From Atopobium sp. BS2 (GTDB lineage Bacteria > Actinomycetota > Coriobacteriia > Coriobacteriales > Atopobiaceae): a DNA stretch of 40,482 nucleotides. The DNA is taken from positions 1 through 40,482 of the forward strand of contig NZ_JDFG01000001.1 of NCBI RefSeq assembly GCF_000565075.1, read 5' to 3'. Every line of letters starts with the position of its first letter. Position 1 is the first letter of the stretch. Of the stretch, positions 30,891-38,864 are shown piece by piece. The position numbers and the translations under genes are program-made. Under the pieces are notes generated by a model. The model was not told where the DNA came from. It saw nothing but the letters and a program-made list of their open reading frames with translations, and made no database searches.

Positions 30891-30922
30891 ACCTTACAAC
30901 GTCCTATCATAGGACCTTACAA
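30888..30922 (-). repeat. 12-bp direct repeat in the ATPase leader or promoter
   Basis: TTGTAAGGTCCT (minus strand) occurs at 30922-30911 and 30899-30888, a period of 23 bases. The 11 bases between them complete a hairpin GTCCTA-TGA-TAGGAC (30915-30901). The second copy runs into the outer leader helix. It could be a regulator site spanning about two helix turns or part of the RNA switch. Confidence 0.7.
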
Positions 30923-30931
30923 TGCTCTATC

Positions 30932-30959
30932 ATTTTACCGTATTCTTCTTTTTTTCAAA
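30932..30959 (-). promoter_or_regulatory. Candidate promoter of the cation ATPase operon
   Basis: On the minus strand TTTGAA (30959-30954) and TAAAAT (30937-30932) are 16 bases apart. Initiation near 30925 would give a leader of about 125 bases that includes all the helices described. Confidence 0.4.
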
Positions 30960-31045
30960 CCTTATAAATATTTCTTAAAACTCCTGTTATGTGCCAAATA
31001 ATTGTTATTCAAGGGGTACAATAAGCGCAGTACATAACAACATAA

Positions 31046-31064
31046 GCCAAACGTTAGTTTTGGC
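31046..31064 (+). promoter_or_regulatory. Hairpin directly before the ribosome binding site of the dehydrogenase gene
   Basis: GCCAAAC (31046-31052) pairs with GTTTTGGC (31057-31064, one bulged T) around GTTA. AAGGAGG begins at the next base, so the hairpin abuts but does not cover it; a 5' stabiliser or repressor site is possible. Confidence 0.4.
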
Positions 31065-31076
31065 AAGGAGGCAGTT

Positions 31077-32081
31077 ATGAAAATCCTGTTTTATGGTGCT
31101 CAAAGTTATGACAAGGATTCTTTCAACCTTGAGCTTCCAAAGTATCCAGATGTTTCAATCGACTACATTGAGTCAAACCTTACGCCTATGACCGCAGGCT
31201 TTGCTAAGGGTTATGATGCTGTCTGTGCTTTTGTTAATGCAGATGCTTCAATTCTGACTCTTGAGATTCTTGCCGGCTTTGACGTTAAGCTTCTACTTAT
31301 GCGCTGCGCTGGCTTTGATGCTGTCGATGTTAACGCTGCTAAAGACCTTGGTATTACGGTTACGCGCGTACCTGCTTACTCCCCTGAGGCAATTGCAGAG
31401 CACGCAATGGGTCTTGCGCTTGCTGCTAACCGTCGTATTCACCGTGGCTACATCAGAATTCGCGAGAATAACTTCTCGCTTGTTGGCCTTGTTGGCGATA
31501 CACTTCACGGTAAAACTGCCGGCATTGTTGGAACTGGTCGTATTGGCGCAGCACTTTGCCGTATCTGCAAAGGCTTTGGCATGCACGTCCTTGGCGCAGA
31601 CCTCTATCCAAATATGAGCCTTGTCAATGACGAGCACGTTGTTGATGAGTATGTCAGCTACGATGAGCTCTGGGAGCGTTCGGACTTTATTTCACTCCAC
31701 GCTTTCTTGAATGATGAGAGCTATCACATGATTAACGATAAGACCATCGGAAAGATGAAAGATGGTGTCATCCTCGTTAATACTGGTCGCGGTGGACTTA
31801 TTGACACCAAGGCTCTTATTCGCGGCATTCTTTCTGGCAAAATTGGTGCTTGCGGCCTTGACGTTTATGAAGAAGAAAATCCAAACGTCTATAAGGATCG
31901 CGGTGCTGAGGTCTTCGACTCAGTTACTTCTACGCTTTGCTCCTTCCCTAACGTAGTTATGACCAGTCACCAGGCATTCTTTACACATGAAGCGCTCTCT
32001 CAGATTGCACAAGTTACGCTTGATAATGCAACTGCTTTTGCTGAAGGCACTGACTACGTTGATAAAAGTGTGGTTTGCTAA
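31077..32081 (+). CDS. D-2-hydroxyacid dehydrogenase, D-lactate dehydrogenase type
   Basis: Cytoplasmic NAD-dependent enzyme, most likely reducing pyruvate to D-lactate. The 334-residue length and motifs fit fermentative D-LDH: nucleotide fold GIVGTGRIG (about 149-157), catalytic Arg238 in NTGRGG, Glu265 in DVYEEE and the general acid His298 in TSHQAFFTHEA. The VPAYSPEAIAEHAMGLALAANR segment is typical of the D-LDH subgroup. AAGGAGG is five bases before the ATG. The pyruvate kinase gene follows 79 bases later on the same strand, so the two genes may supply and consume pyruvate at the end of glycolysis. Confidence 0.92.
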   Translation: MKILFYGAQSYDKDSFNLELPKYPDVSIDYIESNLTPMTAGFAKGYDAVCAFVNADASILTLEILAGFDVKLLLMRCAGFDAVDVNAAKDLGITVTRVPAYSPEAIAEHAMGLALAANRRIHRGYIRIRENNFSLVGLVGDTLHGKTAGIVGTGRIGAALCRICKGFGMHVLGADLYPNMSLVNDEHVVDEYVSYDELWERSDFISLHAFLNDESYHMINDKTIGKMKDGVILVNTGRGGLIDTKALIRGILSGKIGACGLDVYEEENPNVYKDRGAEVFDSVTSTLCSFPNVVMTSHQAFFTHEALSQIAQVTLDNATAFAEGTDYVDKSVVC

Positions 32082-32160
32082 GCGCCAGAGAAACAATCGC
32101 TTCAAAAACGGTTACTATTGATATCTGAATGTGATTTCAATTCCTATGAAAAGGAGAGAT

Positions 32161-33603
32161 ATGGCTCGCAAAAAGACCAAGATTGTTTGTACTATGGGTC
32201 CTGCTACAGAAAGTGATGAGGTCCTTCGTGAGCTCATTCTTGCTGGCATGAACGTCGCACGTTTTAACTTCTCGCACGGTAGCCATGAGTATCACCGCAC
32301 TATGATTGGTCGCGTTCGTTCTATCTCTGATGAGCTTGGTATTCCTATTGCTATCATGCTTGATACAAAGGGTCCTGAGGTTCGCACCGGTCTTCTCGAG
32401 GATGGCAAGAAGGTCACCCTTACTACTGGTGAGTCCGTCATTGTAACCACCGATGATGATGTCATTGGTAACGCTCAGCGCTTCTCGCTTGACTACAAGA
32501 ATCTTCCAAAAGAGGTCAAGAAGGGCTCCATCATCCTTATTGATGACGGCCTCATTGGTCTTGAGGTTGATCACGTTGAGGGCACCGACATGCACTGCAA
32601 AATCATCAACGGCGGTGAGCTTGGCGAGAAGAAGGGCGTAAACGTTCCTAACGTCAACATTGGCCTTCCTTCCGTTACTGAGCAGGACCGCGCAGACATC
32701 ATGTTTGGTTGCGAGCTTGGTATTGACGCAATTGCTGCTTCCTTCATCCGTGATGGCGCTGCAGTTGAGGAGATTCGTAACATCTGCCGTGAGATGGGCA
32801 CTCCTAACGTACAGATTTTCCCTAAGATTGAGTCTGCTCTTGGCGTAAAGAACTTTGACGAGATTCTTGCAGCTTCTAACGGCATCATGGTTGCCCGTGG
32901 TGACCTTGGTGTTGAGGTTCCTGCAGCTGAGGTTCCTCACATCCAGAAGACTGTCATCAAGAAGTGCAACGATGCCTACAAGCCTGTCATCACCGCAACT
33001 CAGATGCTTGATTCTATGATTCGTAACCCTCGCCCAACCCGTGCAGAGGTTACCGACGTTGCTAACGCAATCTACGACGGCACTGACTGCGTCATGCTTT
33101 CTGGTGAGTCCGCAGCTGGTAAGTACCCTGTTGAGGCAGTAAAGACTATGGCTTCCATCTGCAAGGAGACCGAGAAGTACCTGCCAGTCAAGGATGTTTA
33201 TCACCAGCGTGAGGGCCTTAAGAATGTCAATGGCGCTACTGGCTTTGCTGCAGTTGATATGGCAATCCGTGTTGACGCAAAGTGCATCATCTGCCCAACA
33301 CACTCCGGCCGTACCGCTCGCCTTGTTTCTAACTTCCGTCCAAAGCGTCCTCTGTATGCAATGTCTCCATCCGATGAGGCAGTTCGTCGCACTTGCTTCT
33401 ATTGGGGCGTCTATGCATTCAAGACCTCTGAGCAGGGCACGCTTTCTAACACCATGTACAACGCTTTGAACATTGCAAAGGAAGTTGGTGTTGTTGAGAC
33501 CGGTGACATTGTTGTTCTGACTGCTGGCGATCCTCATACCAGCCCACGTCTTGGTGACTACACCACTTCAACTAATGTTGCTATGATTTGCCAGGTTCAG
33601 TAA
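32161..33603 (+). CDS. pyk: Pyruvate kinase
   Basis: Converts phosphoenolpyruvate and ADP to pyruvate and ATP. The 480-residue protein shows KTKIVCTMGPA, FNFSHGSHE, DTKGPEVRTG, FPKIESALG, MVARGDLGVEVP (substrate and Mg2+ site), ATQMLDSMIRNPRPTRAE and SGESAAGKYP, then a C-terminal allosteric domain; there is no extra PEP-utiliser domain. The start is the ATG at 32161 with AAGGAGAG upstream; earlier in-frame starts lie before that site. Codon use is strongly biased to a few codons (GTT, CTT, AAG, CGT), fitting high expression. A near-ideal terminator follows. Confidence 0.98.
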   Translation: MARKKTKIVCTMGPATESDEVLRELILAGMNVARFNFSHGSHEYHRTMIGRVRSISDELGIPIAIMLDTKGPEVRTGLLEDGKKVTLTTGESVIVTTDDDVIGNAQRFSLDYKNLPKEVKKGSIILIDDGLIGLEVDHVEGTDMHCKIINGGELGEKKGVNVPNVNIGLPSVTEQDRADIMFGCELGIDAIAASFIRDGAAVEEIRNICREMGTPNVQIFPKIESALGVKNFDEILAASNGIMVARGDLGVEVPAAEVPHIQKTVIKKCNDAYKPVITATQMLDSMIRNPRPTRAEVTDVANAIYDGTDCVMLSGESAAGKYPVEAVKTMASICKETEKYLPVKDVYHQREGLKNVNGATGFAAVDMAIRVDAKCIICPTHSGRTARLVSNFRPKRPLYAMSPSDEAVRRTCFYWGVYAFKTSEQGTLSNTMYNALNIAKEVGVVETGDIVVLTAGDPHTSPRLGDYTTSTNVAMICQVQ

Positions 33604-33625
33604 ACCGCATTTCAGCTTTAACGTT

Positions 33626-33662
33626 ATATGCACCCAAGCACAAGCTTGGGTGCATATTTTTT
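33626..33662 (+). terminator. Terminator of pyk
   Basis: A perfect 14-bp stem, ATATGCACCCAAGC (33626-33639) with GCTTGGGTGCATAT (33644-33657), loop ACAA, followed by a run of T to 33662. Confidence 0.96.
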
Positions 33663-33693
33663 ACGTGGGATATTTTTAGCGTCTTGCCAGCAG

Positions 33694-35427
33694 TTAGGCA
33701 ATCTTCCAGCCGACGGTTTTCTCGCGCATGTTAACAAAATCAGCGTAGATGCCGCCTTCTGCCATCAGTGACTCGTGAGTGCCTCTTTGCACAATACGGC
33801 CCTTATCCAGGACAAGTATCTGATTTGCATTACGCACTGTCTTGAGGCGATGGGCAATCATAATAACGGTCTTAGACTTGGTGAGTTCTGCGATTGCACG
33901 CTGAAGTTCAAGCTCGTTTTCTGGATCAACATTAGCTGTTGCCTCATCAAGTACCACGATTGGTGCATCTTTTAAGATAGCGCGCGCAATAGAAAGACGC
34001 TGGCGCTCACCACCAGAAAGCATTGAACCGCCTTCACCTAAACGTGTCTCGTAGCCATTAGGTAATGCCTCAATAAACTCCTCACAACAAGCACGCTTAG
34101 CTGCGTCAACTACTTGCTCATGAGTTGCACTTGGATTACCAAACTTGATGTTGTTCTCAATGGTGTCATCAAAAAGGAATACTCCCTGAAAAACGGTAGA
34201 GAAATTTTGCAGGAGTGCATCAACTTTGTAGTCGCGCACATCGCGTCCACCAAGTGTCACTTGACCTGCATTTACATCCCAAAAACGCTCAATAAGGCGG
34301 ACAAGCGTTGTTTTGCCCGAACCACTTGGGCCCACAATGGCACAAGAGGTTCCTGCGGGAATAGAAAGACTAACATCCTCAAGAATTTGCCGGTCATCGT
34401 AGCCAAACGAAACATGAGAAAGCTCAATATCGCAGGATGCTGTTTTCTCAAGACCTTCTCCCTCCTCCATTGCGGGGGTGGCGAGAATAGCGTTTGTTTG
34501 CTCCATTGCAATTTCAAGATTGCGCAGAATAGTTGAGAAACGACCAGCAGATTCTAGACGACTAAACAACATAAATGACATCACTACTACGGTTAAACAC
34601 GCAGCTGTATCAAGTGTTCCAGAGAGCCATAAACCAACTGATACCAGACACATGATAATACTGGTAGCCTTGGAGATGACCATTTGCAAAACTGAGAAAT
34701 GAAGAGCCTTAAGCTCGAGGTTAAGCGCTTGAACGCGACAATCGCCAACTGCCTTGGCATATTTTCCTTCAGCATCATCAATAAGAGAAAACGCCCTTAC
34801 TACACTGATGCCGCGGACATATTCAAGAACAGCGCTGATTAAGGTGGTATTAGCAGCTACATACTTATCTGATACATTGCGCACGTAGGCCTGGAGCAGC
34901 TCCATAGTAATGCAGAAAAGAACAAATGTAGCCGCAGTTATAAGTCCTAGTTGCCAACAAAACACAAACAAGAACGCAACAATAATTGCGGTTAAAGCTA
35001 ATCCTCCAACAACCATCATATACAGTAGGCCACCAAGACTTTGCATTACATCCAGTTGATTGGTCATAACAGCTGTTACTTCTCCCAGGCTATTCTCGTT
35101 AAAATAACCCATAGGAAGGCGGCGCAGTGTGTCTCCTATTTCCGCGCGCTTGGTACCAGCCATACTAAAATTAGCATCACAGAAATTCTCACTCTTAAAA
35201 TGAGCGCAAATGAACGCTCCTATAATGCTTAGAAGCATAACTCCCAGCGCAGAAAATATCGTCTGAGTTGAGAGTGTATCCGTAGTAAGAGCAGTAAAAA
35301 CAATCCAAAGCGCCGTTATTTGTACGCCTTCAAAGAGACAGCCAAGAACGGTAAAGAACAGGCCCTTATGGAGTTTCTGGCGATAAGAACTTCCAAACTG
35401 AAAGTACATTTTTAAGACAGATAACAT
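33694..35427 (-). CDS. ABC exporter half-transporter, second of a pair
   Basis: A 577-residue fused membrane and ATPase protein of the exporter (type IV, MsbA-like) fold: about six membrane segments (25-290) then the nucleotide-binding domain with Walker A GPSGSGKTT (366-374), Q-loop STVFQGVFLFD, signature LSGGERQRLSIARA, Walker B VVLDEATA with the catalytic Glu, and H-loop IAHRLKTV. All catalytic residues are present. It is 14 bases behind the first half-transporter and probably forms a heterodimer with it. The substrate is unknown (drug, peptide, lipid or siderophore). AAGGAGGGG precedes the ATG. Confidence 0.92.
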   Translation of the reverse strand: MLSVLKMYFQFGSSYRQKLHKGLFFTVLGCLFEGVQITALWIVFTALTTDTLSTQTIFSALGVMLLSIIGAFICAHFKSENFCDANFSMAGTKRAEIGDTLRRLPMGYFNENSLGEVTAVMTNQLDVMQSLGGLLYMMVVGGLALTAIIVAFLFVFCWQLGLITAATFVLFCITMELLQAYVRNVSDKYVAANTTLISAVLEYVRGISVVRAFSLIDDAEGKYAKAVGDCRVQALNLELKALHFSVLQMVISKATSIIMCLVSVGLWLSGTLDTAACLTVVVMSFMLFSRLESAGRFSTILRNLEIAMEQTNAILATPAMEEGEGLEKTASCDIELSHVSFGYDDRQILEDVSLSIPAGTSCAIVGPSGSGKTTLVRLIERFWDVNAGQVTLGGRDVRDYKVDALLQNFSTVFQGVFLFDDTIENNIKFGNPSATHEQVVDAAKRACCEEFIEALPNGYETRLGEGGSMLSGGERQRLSIARAILKDAPIVVLDEATANVDPENELELQRAIAELTKSKTVIMIAHRLKTVRNANQILVLDKGRIVQRGTHESLMAEGGIYADFVNMREKTVGWKIA

Positions 35428-35441
35428 TGCTACTCCCCTCC

Positions 35442-37241
35442 TTAAGCCTCATCAAGTGCGCCAATATGAGCGCGATACATGGTTGCATAGAGCGGACATG
35501 TCTCCATAAGCTGCTCGTGAGTACCCTCAGCTTCAATGGAGCCATCATTAACAACAACAATTTTGTCGGCATTTTGTACAGTAGAAAGGCGGTGCGCGAT
35601 AACCACCAGCGTTTTACCAGCCACCAGCTTTGCAACTGCAGATTCAACCTCTGCTTCTGATTCTGGATCCGCGTAGGCTGTTGCTTCGTCGAGCATGATA
35701 ATAGGCGCATTTTTGAGCATAGCTCGAGCAATTGCCACGCGCTGACGCTCGCCACCAGAAAGGTGACCTCCCGAGCCTCCTACAACCGTTTGATAGCCAT
35801 GAGGAAGCGATTGGATAAAGTTATGGCAGCCAGAAGCTTTTGCGCAAGCAATTACCTCTTCATCAGTAGCGTCTTTTTTGCCCATCCTGATGTTTTCCAT
35901 AATGGTCTCATCAAAAAGGTAACTATCTTGATCAACGTAAGCTACAAGGTCCGCGAGTTGAGATGGAGCGCAGGAGCGAATATCTTGTCCTCCAATAGAA
36001 ACAGACCCTCCATTTGGATCCCAGAAACCTGCGATAAGCCGTGCAACAGTAGACTTACCTGATCCACTTGGTCCAACAAGTGCCGTAACTTGTCCTGGCT
36101 CAATATCTAAAGTAATCCCATGGATTACTTCATTGCTTCCGTACGAGAAACGAACATCACTCAGTTTAATTTCAGTGCCCTCAAGCGTACAAGGGACCTC
36201 GGCTCTAACCTGATCTGGGTAGTTCAATACCTCAGAGATTTCTTTGACAACAGAACCTACCTGTGCAAGGGAATCCATAAAGCTCATCGCTTCAAAGAGC
36301 GGCTGAAAAATACCTAAAGAAAGCACGGCACACATAACAAAAGTAGAAGGAGAAAGAGTTCCCTGAAGCACAAACAAGCATCCAAGGGGTAATACCGTTA
36401 CTAACGTTGCAGGAGCAATTGACAGCATGGCATCCTGCCAGATTTGGCAGTGACTCATCCAATCAATAAAAGCATGGGCAGAGGCATAAACAGCCTTTGA
36501 GAACTTATCATAAGAACTTGCGGACTGTCCAAAAGCCTTAATTACCTCAATTCCTGAAACGTACTCAACAGAGGCATTATTCATCTCTTTACCAGTTACG
36601 ATAGTATTCTGATACCAATACTCATAGTCCTTCATCATGCCTGATAAACAAGCAAGTCCCACAATTATGGTCAGCAATGCAGCAAGAGCAAGACGCCAGT
36701 CTAAAACAACGAGGTACACAAAAACCGCAAAAGCAGCTGTAAGGTTTGAAGTAAGTTCAGGAACTGCATGGGCAAGGGTGGTTTCAATACTATCGATCTT
36801 CTCGACTAACAGGCGTTTGAGAGAGCCCGAAGGAGTATCAAGCACATATCCCATGGGGATAGTTGTTAGCTTCTTTGCCACTCGGGTGCGCATGTTTGCA
36901 ATTGTTGCAAACGTTGCCTTATGAGAAACGATAGTTGAAAGGTGGTGGAAGATAATCTTTATCAAGTAGCTGAGACCTGCTATAAGTCCCCAATACAGGT
37001 AAAACGGCCATTCTTGAATTCCATTAAAGATACCAACCACCATGTTGCCTGCGGCAACGTAGGGAACCATTCCTCCCAAAACGCCAATAATAGCAAGGAT
37101 GACAGAAAGCGCGTACATACTTTTTCTGTCTGACCACTCGAGCAATACTGCAACAGGATTTACTTCAGATTGCTGAGGATCCTGTTTTGTATTTTGGTTG
37201 GGCTCAGTAGCTTGAACACTTTGGTTCTGACGATTTGCCAT
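35442..37241 (-). CDS. ABC exporter half-transporter, first of a pair
   Basis: A 599-residue exporter half: a cytoplasmic N-terminus of about 45 residues rich in Gln and Asn (NRQNQSVQATEPNQNTKQDPQQ), six membrane segments, and an NBD with Walker A GPSGSGKST, YVDQDSYLFDET (Q-loop), signature HLSGGERQRVAIARA, Walker B IIMLDEATA and H-loop IAHRLSTV. Both ATP sites of the predicted heterodimer look catalytically complete. The ATG at 37241 is chosen (GGAGG ten bases upstream); an in-frame GTG at 37262 would overlap that site. A 15-bp palindrome about 100 bases upstream may be its operator. Confidence 0.92.
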   Translation of the reverse strand: MANRQNQSVQATEPNQNTKQDPQQSEVNPVAVLLEWSDRKSMYALSVILAIIGVLGGMVPYVAAGNMVVGIFNGIQEWPFYLYWGLIAGLSYLIKIIFHHLSTIVSHKATFATIANMRTRVAKKLTTIPMGYVLDTPSGSLKRLLVEKIDSIETTLAHAVPELTSNLTAAFAVFVYLVVLDWRLALAALLTIIVGLACLSGMMKDYEYWYQNTIVTGKEMNNASVEYVSGIEVIKAFGQSASSYDKFSKAVYASAHAFIDWMSHCQIWQDAMLSIAPATLVTVLPLGCLFVLQGTLSPSTFVMCAVLSLGIFQPLFEAMSFMDSLAQVGSVVKEISEVLNYPDQVRAEVPCTLEGTEIKLSDVRFSYGSNEVIHGITLDIEPGQVTALVGPSGSGKSTVARLIAGFWDPNGGSVSIGGQDIRSCAPSQLADLVAYVDQDSYLFDETIMENIRMGKKDATDEEVIACAKASGCHNFIQSLPHGYQTVVGGSGGHLSGGERQRVAIARAMLKNAPIIMLDEATAYADPESEAEVESAVAKLVAGKTLVVIAHRLSTVQNADKIVVVNDGSIEAEGTHEQLMETCPLYATMYRAHIGALDEA

Positions 37242-37344
37242 ACCCACACCGCCTCCTGCCACAAACTCACAATGTAGTGTCTGTTATTCAGGCTGGCTTT
37301 GACAGAGAAAGCAAGTCTTCAACTGCCATAAGTTAGCTATATAT

Positions 37345-37359
37345 AACTATTTAATAGTT
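37345..37359. promoter_or_regulatory. 15-bp palindrome upstream of the ABC exporter pair
   Basis: AACTATTTAATAGTT has perfect 7-bp arms around one T. It overlaps a second inverted repeat, AGTTA at 37331-37335 with TAACT at 37344-37348. It lies in the 322-base divergent gap with the UBA gene, about 100 bases from the exporter start and 70 from the promoter of the UBA gene. MarR- or TetR-type operators look like this; no such regulator gene is adjacent. Confidence 0.45.
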
Positions 37360-37430
37360 TCACACTGCTGAATAGCTAAAACAAGCTAGTTTTATAAGTA
37401 ATCGGTAAGTGGTAAGCGCGCTGCCTGTAA

Positions 37431-37459
37431 TTGAGGCGTGTAAACAATCCCATTAAAAT
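37431..37459 (+). promoter_or_regulatory. Promoter of the UBA-DUF4342 gene
   Basis: TTGAGG (37431-37436) and TAAAAT (37454-37459) are separated by 17 bases. The resulting leader of about 100 bases carries a small hairpin AAGACG/CGTCTT (near 37521-37537) before the ribosome binding site. Confidence 0.55.
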
Positions 37460-37563
37460 ACTTATGAAAGCTTAATCTAACCTCAATAATTGGTTAATCT
37501 TTATAAGAGACCATGTATCACGAAGACGAGAGGCGTCTTTAACATCTCGAAAGGAAGCTGATC

Positions 37564-38106
37564 ATGGAAAAGCTAGAAAAGGTTGAGGTAATTCGCGAGA
37601 AGTGCGGCGTAAGCTACGAGGACGCAAAGGCAGCACTTGACGCTTGTGATGATAATGTTCTTGATGCAATTATTTGGCTCGAGAAGCAGGGCAAGTCCAC
37701 TAAGCAGACTGCAAACTATACTACTGAGCCAGCTGCACAGTCAGACGTTTCTCCAGAAATGGAAGCAGCTCAAATTGCCTACCAAGAATCAAGCAAGAAG
37801 TCTGATTTCTCAGAGAATATGTCTTCTCTTTGGGAAAAGTGCAAGGAACTCTTCCATAAGAGTGTAGAAGCAAAATTTATTGTTACTCGTCGTGGCGAGC
37901 AATTCATGGCCATGCCAGTAATTATTCCGATTGTTGGTCTATTCCTCTGGGGTGCTACATTCTGGCTGCTCATCATTGGTCTGTTCTTTGAAATGCGCTA
38001 TCACATCCAGGGAGCTTATCCTATTGTTGTTGATGTAAATGAGGCAATGGATAAGGCTGCAGATGCAGCGGGTTCCATCAAAAAAGATGTTATCGACAAA
38101 AAATAA
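37564..38106 (+). CDS. UBA-like/DUF4342 membrane protein
   Basis: A 180-residue protein with an N-terminal UBA/TS-N-like three-helix domain (KLEKVEVIREKCGVSYEDAKAALDACDDNVLDAIIWLEKQG, about 3-43, the fold also found in EF-Ts), a polar linker, and a DUF4342 region (about 95-150: CKELFHKSVEAKFIVTRRGEQFMAMPVIIPIVGLFL) with one or two membrane segments. A helical tail (NEAMDKAADAAGSIKKDV) ends it. Function is unknown. AAGGA precedes the ATG. A response regulator gene follows after 53 bases on the same strand, so it may be part of the envelope-sensing unit. Confidence 0.85.
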   Translation: MEKLEKVEVIREKCGVSYEDAKAALDACDDNVLDAIIWLEKQGKSTKQTANYTTEPAAQSDVSPEMEAAQIAYQESSKKSDFSENMSSLWEKCKELFHKSVEAKFIVTRRGEQFMAMPVIIPIVGLFLWGATFWLLIIGLFFEMRYHIQGAYPIVVDVNEAMDKAADAAGSIKKDVIDKK

Positions 38107-38159
38107 AATGCAATTGGTTCCAAACCTAAAATAGAAAACTTCGATATTTAGGCGAGAAA

Positions 38160-38864
38160 ATGATTAAGGTTCTTATCGTTGAAGATGAAGAAAAAATTGC
38201 GCGCTTTATAGAACTCGAGCTTAAACATGAGGGCTATGAAGTAGACAAAGCTCTTGACGGAAGAACCGGAGCTGAAAAAGCACTGTCAAATGACTACGAC
38301 CTTATCTTGCTTGATGTACTTCTCCCCCAGCTGAACGGTCTAGAAGTTCTTAGAAGGATTCGTCGCGAGAAAAACACGCCAACTATCATGCTTACCGCTC
38401 GTGATTCGGTTATGGATAAAGTGGCTGGTCTGGATGCGGGGGCAGACGACTACCTCACCAAACCTTTTGCGATAGAGGAGCTTCTCGCCCGCATTCGAGT
38501 GGCCCTTAAGCATCATGAGACAGACAGTTTAAACTCCCCGACAATTCCTCAAACAGCTGCTACAAGCACCTTTACAATTAAAGATGTCTCGCTTGATGTT
38601 GATCGTAGAGAAGTCTGTGTCAAGAACGATTCAATCGAACTTACTACTAAGGAATTTGAAGTCCTCCGTACGCTCATGGAACACGCTGGTGTTGTTATGA
38701 GCCGTGAGCGTATTGCTTCTGAAGCCTTGGGTTATGAGTTTGCCGGAGAAACTAATAACGTGGATGTACATATTGCCCATCTACGTGCAAAAATTGACGA
38801 CCGCTATAACATCAAGCTAATTACTACTGTTCGTGGAGTCGGATATGTCATCAGAGAAGCATAA
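38160..38864 (+). CDS. OmpR/PhoB-family response regulator
   Basis: A 234-residue regulator with a receiver domain (Asp9 and Glu10 in VEDE, phosphoacceptor Asp52 in LLDVLLPQ, Lys in YLTKPF) and a winged-helix DNA-binding domain (about 140-232: ELTTKEFEVLRTLMEHAGVVMSRE, NNVDVHIAHLRAKI, ITTVRGVGYVI). It would be phosphorylated by the histidine kinase encoded immediately downstream with overlap. The ATG at 38160 is directly preceded by GGCGAGAAA, so the only Shine-Dalgarno-like sequence (AGGCGAG) coincides with a copy of the dispersed word. Confidence 0.96.
   Translation: MIKVLIVEDEEKIARFIELELKHEGYEVDKALDGRTGAEKALSNDYDLILLDVLLPQLNGLEVLRRIRREKNTPTIMLTARDSVMDKVAGLDAGADDYLTKPFAIEELLARIRVALKHHETDSLNSPTIPQTAATSTFTIKDVSLDVDRREVCVKNDSIELTTKEFEVLRTLMEHAGVVMSRERIASEALGYEFAGETNNVDVHIAHLRAKIDDRYNIKLITTVRGVGYVIREA

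Noticed and set aside
30805-30930. yybP-ykoY (Mn2+) riboswitch as identity of the ATPase leader
   Set aside because: The conserved GGGGAGUAG loop and its partner loop are not present, although the gene context would fit.
32137-33537. 466-codon minus-strand frame opposite pyk
   Set aside because: Shadow of the strongly biased pyk codons; no recognisable domain.
97-38159. CRISPR or tandem array made of the recurring word
   Set aside because: Copies are kilobases apart, irregularly spaced and in both orientations, with no cas genes.
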